Assembly: GCA_900544225.1 (NCBI GenBank)
Contig: UQUD01000115.1
Coordinates: 1-5,339, forward strand
Direction of reading: 5' to 3'
Origin: an uncultured Collinsella sp.
GTDB taxonomy: Bacteria; Actinomycetota; Coriobacteriia; Coriobacteriales; Coriobacteriaceae
Length of the DNA: 5,339 bases
Positions 1 to 5,339 of the stretch are shown in pieces (the first letter of the stretch is position 1; the number at the start of each line of letters is the position of its first letter). The notes under the pieces were generated by a model that was given only the letters and a program-made list of their open reading frames with translations, did not search any database and was not told the DNA's origin. A program made the translations under genes and the position numbers.

Positions 1-2100
1 TCCCTGGGCCGCGCGATTGCGACCTGCGGTGTTTTGCGCACGCGACATGCCGCCGTGGCCCTTGCTGCCTTTGGGTCCCTTGCCAGCGCCACCGCCATGT
101 GGTTTGCCGCCCTTCTTGCCGGTTCCATGCCCACCGCCAGCAGATGTCTCGCCCGGGCGCGGGGGCACGGGACGAATCAGGCAATGCTTGGTGTAGCCGA
201 TCAGATCGCGGCGGCCAGCCTTTTCCAGCGCCTCGCGCACGAGCTTGTAGTTCTCGGGCTTGCGATACTGGATGAGCGCACGCTGCATGGCCTTCTCGTG
301 CGGGTCGCGCGCCACGTAGATCGGCTGCATGGTGCGCGGATCCACGCCGGTGTAGTACATGCACGTTGACATGGTGGACGGGGTGGGGTAGAAGTCCTGC
401 ACCTGTTCGGGCATGTAGCCCATGTCGCGCACGGCCTCGGCAAGGTCCACTGCTTCCTTCATCGTTGAGCCGGGATGGCTCGAGATTAGGTACGGCACTA
501 CGTACTGCTTGAGTCCGTATTCGCGGTTCAGGCGTTCAAATTTATGGCAGAACGCGTCGTAGACGGCTCGGCTCGGTTTGCCCATCACGGACAACACCGC
601 GTCGCTCACGTGCTCGGGTGCCACGCGCAGCTGGCCCGAGACATGGTGCTCCAGCAGCTCGCGCAAAAACTCGTCCGAGGCATCGGCCATGGTGTAGTCA
701 AAGCGGATGCCGCTGCGGACGAAGACCTTCTTGACGCCCGGCAGCTGGCGCAGGTCGCGCAGCAACTGCGTGTAGCCGCTCTCGTCGACCACCATGTTCT
801 TGCATACGCTCGGCCACAGGCAGCGCTTGTTCTTGCACACGCCGTGCTTGAGCTGCTTGTCGCAGGCAGGGCGGCTAAAGTTTGCCGTCGGTCCGCCCAC
901 GTCGTTGATGTAGCCCTTAAACTCGGGATCGCGCGTGAGCAGCTCGGCCTCGCGCATGATCGAATCGTGGCTGCGCATCTGCAGCACGCGCCCCTGGTGG
1001 AAGGTGAGGGCGCAAAACGAGCACTCGCCAAAACAGCCACGGTTGGAGCTAATGGAAAACTTGATCTCGGCAAAGGCCGGCACGCCGCCTGCCGCGTCGT
1101 AGTCGGGATGCCAATCGCGTGCGTAGGGGAGCTCGGCCACCTCGTCCATCTCATCGGTGGTGAGCGTCGCCGATGGCGGGTTCTGCACCACATAGACGCT
1201 GTTGGGGTAGGGCTCTACCAGGCGGTGTCCGGTGATGGGGTCCATATTCTGCTGCTGCACATTGAAGCTGCGTGCGTAGTTGAGCTTGTCGGCGGTAAGG
1301 TCGTCCCAGCTGGGCAGCAGGTCGTAGTCGTAGACCTCGTCGAGCGAACCCGTGCGGTAGACGGTGCCGTTGATATAGGTGATCTGATCGACGGGCAGTC
1401 CCGCGTCGAGCGCGTCGGCGATCTCGACAATCGCGTGCTCGCCCATGCCGTAGATGAGGATGTCGGCGCCCGAGTCGAGTAGTACCGAGCGCTTGAGCTT
1501 GTCCTGCCAGTAGTCGTAGTGAGCCAGGCGGCGCAGGCTTGCCTCGATGCCGCCGATGATGATGGGAGCGTCCTTGAACGTCTGACGGATGAGGTTGCCG
1601 TAGACCGTGACGGCACGATTGGGGCGGTGCCCCTCCTCGCCACCGGGGGTATAGGCGTCGGTATGGCGACGGTGCTTGGTCACCGAATAGTGGTTGACCA
1701 TGGAGTCCATGTTGCCGGCGCTGACCAAAAAGCCCAGGCGCGGCTCACCGAGCACCGTGATGCTGGCGGGGTCGGTCCAGTCGGGCTGGCAGATGATGCC
1801 CACTTTGTAGCCGTGCGCGTCGAGGACGCGGCTGATGATGGCCATGCCAAAGCTGGGGTGGTCCACGTAGGCGTCGCCGCAGATGTAGACAAAGTCGCAC
1901 TGGTCCCAGCCGCGCGCATCCATGTCGGCGCGGCTGACGGGGAGGAACTTATCGCGGCCCGGGCGCCAGGGGCGGACAGGCGCTGCAGAGGCATGCGTGG
2001 GTCGCGAGTCCTGCGCCTTACCGCCGCGCTTTTGCTGTTGGCTCTGTTTGCCCTGCTGACTGCGCTGGTTGTTCTGAGCGTGCTGAGGCTTTTTTGCCAC
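1..2100 (-). CDS. ygiQ: YgiQ-family (UPF0313) radical SAM protein, 3' end cut off by window edge
   Basis: Seen: one open frame of 700 codons from GTG at 2100 to the left edge, with no stop reached. The start is set by GGGAGG ending 4 nt before the GTG, followed by AKKPQHAQNN. Residues about 2-40 are a Gln/Lys/Arg-rich low-complexity leader. GDAYVDHPSFGM at 75-86 and GGIEASLRR at 183-191 are landmarks of this family's N-terminal domain. The radical SAM cluster motif CFGECSFC lies at 356-363 (Cys356, Cys360, Cys363: CX3CX2C) and would bind a [4Fe-4S] cluster and S-adenosylmethionine. A second Cys group (413, 422, 427, 433) matches the extra cysteines of E. coli YgiQ. A YPTPSTMSTCMYYTG segment follows, then a Gly/Lys/His-rich tail over the last ~60 visible codons. 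Known: the family is about 740 residues in E. coli, cytoplasmic, and its substrate is not established as far as I know. Inferred: only a few tens of residues are missing. It is divergent from the DUF1275 gene and likely has its own promoter. Family assignment is very sure; the reaction is unknown. Confidence 0.95.
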   Translation of the reverse strand, partial: MAKKPQHAQNNQRSQQGKQSQQQKRGGKAQDSRPTHASAAPVRPWRPGRDKFLPVSRADMDARGWDQCDFVYICGDAYVDHPSFGMAIISRVLDAHGYKVGIICQPDWTDPASITVLGEPRLGFLVSAGNMDSMVNHYSVTKHRRHTDAYTPGGEEGHRPNRAVTVYGNLIRQTFKDAPIIIGGIEASLRRLAHYDYWQDKLKRSVLLDSGADILIYGMGEHAIVEIADALDAGLPVDQITYINGTVYRTGSLDEVYDYDLLPSWDDLTADKLNYARSFNVQQQNMDPITGHRLVEPYPNSVYVVQNPPSATLTTDEMDEVAELPYARDWHPDYDAAGGVPAFAEIKFSISSNRGCFGECSFCALTFHQGRVLQMRSHDSIMREAELLTRDPEFKGYINDVGGPTANFSRPACDKQLKHGVCKNKRCLWPSVCKNMVVDESGYTQLLRDLRQLPGVKKVFVRSGIRFDYTMADASDEFLRELLEHHVSGQLRVAPEHVSDAVLSVMGKPSRAVYDAFCHKFERLNREYGLKQYVVPYLISSHPGSTMKEAVDLAEAVRDMGYMPEQVQDFYPTPSTMSTCMYYTGVDPRTMQPIYVARDPHEKAMQRALIQYRKPENYKLVREALEKAGRRDLIGYTKHCLIRPVPPRPGETSAGGGHGTGKKGGKPHGGGAGKGPKGSKGHGGMSRAQNTAGRNRAAQG

Positions 2101-2131
2101 GATCCCTCCCGGTGTTTGTATGCTGCACGTA

Positions 2132-2137
2132 ATTGTA
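2132..2137 (-). promoter_or_regulatory. Candidate -10 box for ygiQ
   Basis: On the minus strand this reads TACAAT, five of six matches to the sigma-70 -10 consensus. It would put the transcript start about 25 nt before the GTG start at 2100, a sensible leader length that includes the GGGAGG site. The 17-bp-spaced -35 position (2155-2160) reads AGCCCC, a poor match. The box lies directly beside the right-hand end (minus-strand sense) of a perfect inverted repeat. If it is a real promoter, it probably depends on an activator or an unusual -35. Confidence 0.4.
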
Positions 2138-2172
2138 ACCAGTCTTTTTGGGACGGGGCTAAAAAGACTGGT
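2138..2172. repeat. Perfect 12-bp inverted repeat in the ygiQ / DUF1275 divergent region
   Basis: The left arm ACCAGTCTTTTT (2138-2149) and right arm AAAAAGACTGGT (2161-2172) are exact reverse complements. They are separated by 11 nt, GGGACGGGGCT. Neither strand has a T-run after the stem, so it does not look like an intrinsic terminator. Its place against the -10-like box for ygiQ fits an operator or a dispersed intergenic element; I cannot tell which from one copy. Confidence 0.6.
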
Positions 2173-2333
2173 GGAGTACACGCGGCGTCGGGTGCCGGCG
2201 CCGCGCCCGCTGTTTGTTTCCAGACTGTGTATCTGCGCGTTGGGGAACCCATCTCGCGCGCACGTCATGTTGTCAATGGGTTACAGTATGAACGGCGGCT
2301 ATGTTTCCGCCAACGCACGAGAGAGTCGTCAAC

Positions 2334-2340
2334 AAGGAGG
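2334..2340 (+). promoter_or_regulatory. Ribosome binding site that decides the DUF1275 start
   Basis: AAGGAGG is a near-perfect Shine-Dalgarno sequence. An ATG directly abuts it at 2341, but that is out of frame with the protein, opens only 14 codons and has zero spacing. The ATG at 2351 is in frame with 10 nt of spacing and is the likely start. An upstream in-frame ATG at 2288 has no ribosome binding site in front of it. Confidence 0.75.
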
Positions 2341-2350
2341 ATGCACGACG

Positions 2351-3070
2351 ATGCAGCGTGCCAAACAGATATCGGAGTCTATTGAGCTGGGCATCATCTT
2401 GGCGCTCGCCGGTGGCTTTATGGACGTGTATTCGTACATTGGGCGCGACCATGTTTTCGCCAACGCGCAGACAGGCAACATCCTGCTCGTGGGCGTGAGC
2501 ATCTCGGAGGGCAACTGGGCACTTGCGGGGCGCTACTTCTTCCCAGTGGTGTCGTTTGCCGTGGGTATTATGCTTGCCGATCTGGTACACGAGCGGTTTG
2601 GCAGCGTGATCCACTGGCGTCAGGTGACGGTGTTCTTTGAAGCCGTCATCTTGCTGGGCGTGAGCTTTATCCCGGGCGGCAATTTCAACCTGCTCGCCAA
2701 CTGCCTCACCTCGTTTGCCTGCGGCATGCAGGTCGAGAGCTTCCGCAAGATCCACGGTCACGGCATCGCTACGACCATGTGCATCGGCAACTTGCGCAAC
2801 GCGCTGCAAAACGTGGACGATTACATCATCACCCACAGGCGCGGCTTTTTGGAAAACGGCCTGCTGTACTTTGGCGTGATCTTTACCTTTGTGTTTGGCG
2901 CCGTGTTGGGCAACTGGTGTATTGAGCGCATGGGCCTGCACGCCATCGTCGTGGCGAGCTTGCTGCTGTTTATCGCGTTTGCCATCATGTTCATCGACCG
3001 CGAGCGCGATTTGCACAGGAAATGGGCCCGCATCATAGCTGACTGGCAGACCGCGAGTCTTAAGCGCTAA
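2351..3070 (+). CDS. DUF1275 (YoaK-type) integral membrane protein
   Basis: Seen: 239 residues, the usual size for the family. Hydrophobic segments lie at about 12-30, 62-79, 92-107, 111-127, 170-190 and 196-214, suggesting about six membrane spans, with a short hydrophobic stretch at about 43-51 as well. Family landmarks are present in order: GGFMDVYSYIG at 21-31, NAQTGN at 38-43 and CGMQVESFRKIHGHG at 124-138, followed by an ATTMCIGNLRN stretch at 140-150. The C-terminus from about 215 is charged (DRERDLHRK) and probably cytoplasmic. Known: DUF1275 proteins are widespread inner-membrane proteins with no established substrate. Inferred: a transporter-like or membrane-sensing role is possible but unproven. 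It stands alone on the plus strand, 250 nt from divergent ygiQ, and is closed by the hairpin at 3078-3137. I saw no clear sigma-70 promoter in front of it. Confidence 0.92.
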   Translation: MQRAKQISESIELGIILALAGGFMDVYSYIGRDHVFANAQTGNILLVGVSISEGNWALAGRYFFPVVSFAVGIMLADLVHERFGSVIHWRQVTVFFEAVILLGVSFIPGGNFNLLANCLTSFACGMQVESFRKIHGHGIATTMCIGNLRNALQNVDDYIITHRRGFLENGLLYFGVIFTFVFGAVLGNWCIERMGLHAIVVASLLLFIAFAIMFIDRERDLHRKWARIIADWQTASLKR

Positions 3071-3077
3071 GGTGCAT

Positions 3078-3145
3078 GTTCGTAACAACATTCAGGAGCC
3101 AGAAAAAACTATCCAGCTCCTGAATGTTGCTACGAACTGCTTTTT
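3078..3145 (+). terminator. Long hairpin and T-run between convergent genes
   Basis: Arms 3078-3099 and 3116-3137 are complementary over 22 bp with a single mismatch (A3085 against C3130), around a 16-nt A-rich loop. On the plus strand the stem is followed by TGC and then TTTTT at 3141-3145, so it fits an intrinsic terminator for the DUF1275 gene, whose stop ends 8 nt before the stem. On the minus strand the lone mismatch becomes a G-U wobble, but no T-run follows, so termination of the convergent gene is less certain. The stem is longer than most terminators need. Confidence 0.7.
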
Positions 3146-3150
3146 GCGAT

Positions 3151-3690
3151 TTATTCGAGATGCTCTTCAATCCGAGCCCTAAGAAGGGCAATGGCTGTGG
3201 GTATTCCAATTGCGGCGGCTAATTCGGCTTTATCCAAAACCTGTATGCTAAAGCACGATTGTTTATCACATTGAAGGACGATAACTGAAGATAGCTTCAC
3301 TTCCCGTTGGCTGAATATATCGTAATCTCCAAATAGGAAGTTACCTTTTATTGTGTAATTCGGTATGTTCGTTACGCACTTCATCTCAAGTCTGTTTAGG
3401 CCATAATCAAACACCGCAACTTCCTCGTGTTCGATGATGAGCGCAACCCTGGGCATGTTGCTAAAACCACCGTCGACGACAGTGAAGAGTTTTTCATTTG
3501 CATCGTCATAAACGGTATATTTAAGACTCAATAGCTGTCCTAGTGGACCCGTGAACCCATGTCTTTTGATGTTGAGGTTGTCTCCCGCTGGGTTGATGAG
3601 AGCCAGGGTATGCGGATAAGGGTTACCTTCAATTGAGATTTGATATTCGTTTGTAGCCGTCTTGCTCGATTTAGGACAACTAGCCACCAT
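3151..3690 (-). CDS. Putative LURP-one-related (LOR, tubby-like fold) protein
   Basis: Seen: 179 residues, from ATG at 3690 to TAA at 3153-3151, with GAGG 9 nt before the start. There is no signal peptide and no clear membrane span. The order of segments recalls LOR/YxjI-type proteins: LLSLKYTVYDDANEKLF at 53-69, a beta-rich middle (VALIIEHEEVAVFDYG, 82-97), PNYTIKGNFLFGDYDIF at 110-126, and a closing hydrophobic helix AAAIGIPTAIALL at 158-170. Known: this fold is a beta barrel around a central C-terminal helix; bacterial members such as YxjI are mostly uncharacterised, and plant LURP1 is linked to defence. Inferred: a soluble, possibly lipid- or membrane-associated protein. The first ~50 residues match the family pattern poorly. 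The gene is AT-richer than its neighbours and uses mixed AAA/AAG lysine codons, suggesting acquisition by transfer. That it is a real gene is fairly sure; the family call rests on my reading of motifs only. Confidence 0.65.
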   Translation of the reverse strand: MVASCPKSSKTATNEYQISIEGNPYPHTLALINPAGDNLNIKRHGFTGPLGQLLSLKYTVYDDANEKLFTVVDGGFSNMPRVALIIEHEEVAVFDYGLNRLEMKCVTNIPNYTIKGNFLFGDYDIFSQREVKLSSVIVLQCDKQSCFSIQVLDKAELAAAIGIPTAIALLRARIEEHLE

Positions 3691-3826
3691 GTGTCATCGC
3701 CTCGATCGAATTGGAACCGTCTTCTGCTTCGTGCGGAGAATTACGCTGTACGTTGCAGTAGATGCAGCTGCAATAACCGCATGGGCAATTTCTAACAAAA
3801 TGAATGACGTTATTTGCTGCATGCAT
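3680..3826 (-). CDS. Possible 48-residue Cys-rich ORF overlapping the LOR-like start
   Basis: Seen: an open frame from ATG at 3826 to TAG at 3682-3680, overlapping the first 11 nt of the LOR-like gene in another frame. It contains the run CPCGYCSCIYC, with five cysteines in eleven residues, and an acidic stretch EAEDG towards the C-terminus. No ribosome binding site precedes it. The candidate promoter at 3839-3867 would start transcription only about 6 nt upstream, so it would have to be read nearly leaderless. An in-frame GTG lies at 3835. Inferred: if translated, it could couple to the next gene or bind metal. It may equally be a chance frame in a 5' leader. Confidence 0.22.
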   Translation of the reverse strand: MHAANNVIHFVRNCPCGYCSCIYCNVQRNSPHEAEDGSNSIEAMTHGG

Positions 3827-3838
3827 GTTATTCACTAC

Positions 3839-3867
3839 AAAGTATCTTTTTATAAACGTATTGTCAA
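3839..3867 (-). promoter_or_regulatory. Candidate sigma-70 promoter for the LOR-like gene
   Basis: On the minus strand there is an exact TTGACA (3867-3862), then exactly 17 nt, then TACTTT (3844-3839). The -10 is weak (three of six), but the -35 is perfect and the spacer is AT-rich with an internal TATAAA. The expected start near 3832 gives a leader of about 140 nt before the ATG at 3690. Confidence 0.42.
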
Positions 3868-3933
3868 ACATATATTGCTAAAACAGAAACAATTTATAGA
3901 CTGAGTCGGTCGCATTCTTTGGGCGATTGCTCC

Positions 3934-3939
3934 TATAAT
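3934..3939 (+). promoter_or_regulatory. Candidate -10 box upstream of fucO
   Basis: TATAAT is an exact -10 consensus. The hexamers 16-18 nt upstream (such as CGCATT at 3911-3916) are poor -35 matches. Transcription starting near 3946 would give a leader of about 155 nt holding the operator-like palindrome and the GC-rich hairpin. A second start closer to the gene cannot be excluded, because TTATAG at 4054-4059 also resembles a -10. Confidence 0.4.
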
Positions 3940-3987
3940 CTAGCCTTCGCTGCTGTCGGGAGGGAAGGACTAGGGCTCCGTTATTCT

Positions 3988-4043
3988 GTTGAAACGCTTT
4001 AACACTTTTGACGTTCTCACGCGTTTTTTGTTTCAAAAGCGTT
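3988..4043. promoter_or_regulatory. Operator-like palindrome and inverted AACGCTTT pair in the fucO leader
   Basis: TGTTGAAACGCTTTAACA (3988-4005) is an 18-bp imperfect palindrome centred on CG, with seven of nine base pairs matching. This style is typical of LacI-family operators, and the TGTT/AACA ends also recall Rex half-sites. Its core AACGCTTT (3993-4000) recurs inverted as AAAGCGTT at 4036-4043. The spacing invites either two protein sites or a looped leader. The regulator is not in the window, so the identity is inference. Confidence 0.38.
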
Positions 4044-4060
4044 AGGATGGGACTTATAGC

Positions 4061-4083
4061 GCGGGGCGTAATGGATGCCCCGC
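4061..4083 (+). promoter_or_regulatory. GC-rich leader hairpin just before the fucO ribosome binding site
   Basis: GCGGGGCGT (4061-4069) pairs with ATGCCCCGC (4075-4083): nine pairs including one G-U, with a 5-nt loop AATGG. It ends 7 nt before the GGGAGG at 4091-4096. No T-run follows, so it is not a terminator. A stabilising 5' structure or a translational control element are both plausible. Confidence 0.5.
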
Positions 4084-4090
4084 ACACGAT

Positions 4091-4096
4091 GGGAGG
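4091..4096 (+). promoter_or_regulatory. Strong ribosome binding site for fucO
   Basis: GGGAGG lies 6 nt before the ATG at 4103, which is ideal spacing. It fixes the start at MANRFVLN, which aligns with the N-terminus of E. coli FucO (MMANRMILN). Confidence 0.8.
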
Positions 4097-4102
4097 CTAT
4101 CA

Positions 4103-5269
4103 ATGGCTAATCGTTTCGTTCTCAACACCATCTCTTATCATGGTTCCGGCGCCATCAAGGAGATCCCCGGCGAGCTCCAGCGTCGCGGCTACAAGAAGAT
4201 CTTCGTCTGCTCCGACCCCGATCTGGTTAAGTTTGGCGTTACCGCTAAGGTGACCGACGAGCTCGACGCCGCCGGCATCGCTTGGAGCCTCTACTCCGAG
4301 ATTAAGCCCAACCCCACTATCCAGAACGTCAAGGACGGCGTCGAGGCCTTCAAGGCCGCCGAGGCTGACGCTATCGTGACCATTGGTGGTGGCTCCTCCA
4401 TGGACACCGCTAAGGCCATTGGCATCATCATCAACAACCCCGAGTTCGCCGATGTCCGCAGCCTCGAGGGCGTTGCTCCGACTAAGAACCACGCCGTGTT
4501 CACCATCGCCGTGCCGACGACCGCCGGTACCGCCGCTGAGGTGACCATCAACTACGTCATCACCGACCCCGAGAAGGTCCGCAAGTTCGTGTGCGTCGAC
4601 ACCAACGACGCCCCCGAGGTCGCCGTCGTCGATCCTGACATGATGGCTTCCATGCCCGCCGGCCTGACCGCTTCCACTGGTATGGACGCTCTGACCCACG
4701 CCATCGAGGGCTACACCACCAAGGGTGCTTGGGAGCTCTCCGACATGTTCCACTTTGAGGCTATTAAGCTGATCAGCGAGAACCTGCGTGACTCCGTCGC
4801 CGAGGCCAAGTCCGGCCAGCCCGGCTCCGGCCGCGAGGGCATGGCTCTTGGCCAGTATGTCGCCGGCATGGGCTTCTCCAATGTCGGTCTGGGCATCGAC
4901 CACGCCATGGCTCACACCCTGTCCGCTCACTACGATACCCCGCACGGTGTCGCCTGCGCCATGCTGCTGCCGATCGCCATGGAGTTCAACAAGCCGGTTT
5001 GCACCGAGCGCCTGGCCAAGGTCGCCGTCGCCATGGGCGTTGACACCACGGGCATGAGCACCGACGAGGCTGCTGACGCCGCCATCGCCGCCGTTAAGCA
5101 GCTTTCCGCCGACGTGAACATCCCGCACGTCTGCGAGGCCATGAAGGCTGACGAGATCGAGGTCCTGGCCAAGGACGCCATGGCCGACGCCTGCTTCCCG
5201 GGCAACCCGCGCGAGGCGACGCTCGACGACGTCATCGAGCTCTTCAAGAAGATCTGCCCGGCTGCCTAG
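4103..5269 (+). CDS. fucO: Lactaldehyde reductase (1,2-propanediol oxidoreductase), iron-dependent
   Basis: Role: reduces L-lactaldehyde to (S)-1,2-propanediol with NADH in the cytoplasm, disposing of reducing equivalents during anaerobic L-fucose or L-rhamnose fermentation; reversible. Seen: 388 residues against 383 in E. coli, complete, with near-identical stretches such as NNPEFADVRSLEG, TTAGTAAEVTINYVITD and LGQYVAGMGFSNVGLG. The nucleotide-binding loop GGGSSMD is at 95-101. The iron ligands known in E. coli FucO (Asp196, His200, His263, His277) correspond to Asp195, His199, His267 and His281; the later shift comes from a small insertion near 233-241. Every lysine codon I read is AAG and most third positions are C or G, more biased than its neighbours, which suggests a highly expressed gene. 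It appears single-gene: no fucose isomerase, kinase or aldolase lies in the window. Related group III alcohol dehydrogenases are the only realistic alternative; the extended matches favour FucO. Confidence 0.95.
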   Translation: MANRFVLNTISYHGSGAIKEIPGELQRRGYKKIFVCSDPDLVKFGVTAKVTDELDAAGIAWSLYSEIKPNPTIQNVKDGVEAFKAAEADAIVTIGGGSSMDTAKAIGIIINNPEFADVRSLEGVAPTKNHAVFTIAVPTTAGTAAEVTINYVITDPEKVRKFVCVDTNDAPEVAVVDPDMMASMPAGLTASTGMDALTHAIEGYTTKGAWELSDMFHFEAIKLISENLRDSVAEAKSGQPGSGREGMALGQYVAGMGFSNVGLGIDHAMAHTLSAHYDTPHGVACAMLLPIAMEFNKPVCTERLAKVAVAMGVDTTGMSTDEAADAAIAAVKQLSADVNIPHVCEAMKADEIEVLAKDAMADACFPGNPREATLDDVIELFKKICPAA

Positions 5270-5339
5270 CCCAGTTTGGTGGCCCTTCGCCCGTAGGCGT
5301 ATGGTCTTTTGACTTGCCACTGGCCCCGCCGCGCTACGC
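5270..5339. other. Downstream tail with no gene seen
   Basis: These 70 bases follow the fucO stop. A weak 4-bp hairpin (CGCC/GGCG, 5288-5299) with TTTT at 5307-5310, and a bulged GTGGC/GCCAC pairing (5279-5283 with 5316-5320), are too poor to call a terminator. The true end of the transcript may be beyond the edge. Confidence 0.4.

Noticed and set aside
544..1482. Long plus-strand open frame (312 codons) opposite ygiQ
   Set aside because: It is antisense to strongly conserved YgiQ sequence, its product is repetitive Ala/Val/His-type with no recognisable domain, and long antisense frames are expected in GC-rich coding DNA.
2341..2385. ATG abutting AAGGAGG, opening 14 codons
   Set aside because: Zero spacing to the ribosome binding site makes initiation unlikely; the in-frame ATG at 2351 explains the site.
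2273..3091. Minus-strand open frame (272 codons) opposite the DUF1275 gene
   Set aside because: No ribosome binding site and no family resemblance, and it lies fully antisense to a recognised membrane protein gene.
3662..3904. Plus-strand 80-codon frame across the LOR-like leader
   Set aside because: It runs against the LOR-like start and promoter, has no ribosome binding site, and shows no recognisable motif.
4100..5320. Long minus-strand open frame (406 codons) opposite fucO
   Set aside because: It mirrors fucO codon bias (AAG lysines and C-ending codons give few antisense stops). The product is Gly/Val/Asp-rich low complexity, and fucO is certain on the other strand.
5279..5323. Possible terminator after fucO
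   Set aside because: The pairing is short and bulged, with the only T-run inside it rather than after it.
1..5339. A multi-gene undescribed system across the window
   Set aside because: The four genes alternate in strand, have separate leaders and belong to unrelated families. Nothing in the sequence ties them into one system.

Overview
The window looks like chromosomal DNA from a high-GC, anaerobic, gut-type actinobacterium. My best guess is class Coriobacteriia, Collinsella-like. The grounds are the GC-rich third codon positions, strong GGAGG-type ribosome binding sites, a close fucose-type lactaldehyde reductase, and a YgiQ-type radical SAM protein with low-complexity basic ends. The taxon is an inference from style, not from a search.

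Layout. (1) Positions 1-2100, minus strand: a YgiQ-family (UPF0313) radical SAM protein. It starts at a GTG and runs off the left edge, so 700 codons are visible and the stop is missing. (2) Positions 2101-2350: a divergent intergenic region with a perfect 12-bp inverted repeat directly against a TACAAT -10-like box facing ygiQ. (3) Positions 2351-3070, plus strand: a DUF1275/YoaK-type integral membrane protein, followed by a long 22-bp hairpin (3078-3137) with a short T-run that probably ends its transcript. (4) About 3138-3905: an islet that is visibly richer in A+T than the rest. It carries, on the minus strand, a 179-residue protein that resembles the LURP-one-related (LOR, tubby-like) fold. 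Its upstream region has a TTGACA -35 box and a possible small Cys-rich ORF overlapping the LOR start. (5) Positions 3906-4102: the fucO leader, with a perfect TATAAT, an operator-like imperfect palindrome, an inverted AACGCTTT pair, and a GC-rich hairpin just before the ribosome binding site. (6) Positions 4103-5269, plus strand: FucO, a complete iron-dependent lactaldehyde reductase with extreme codon bias. (7) Positions 5270-5339: a short tail in which I see no gene.

How the genes work together: there is no convincing operon. The four genes alternate in orientation (-, +, -, +), each with its own leader, so they are probably separate transcription units. FucO is the only one with an assigned metabolic step: NADH-dependent reduction of L-lactaldehyde to 1,2-propanediol in fucose or rhamnose fermentation. 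The rest of that pathway is not here. I found no mobile element, CRISPR array, rRNA or tRNA. I also found no multi-gene undescribed system. The least explained part is the AT-rich islet at 3138-3905 and the regulatory DNA on either side of it.
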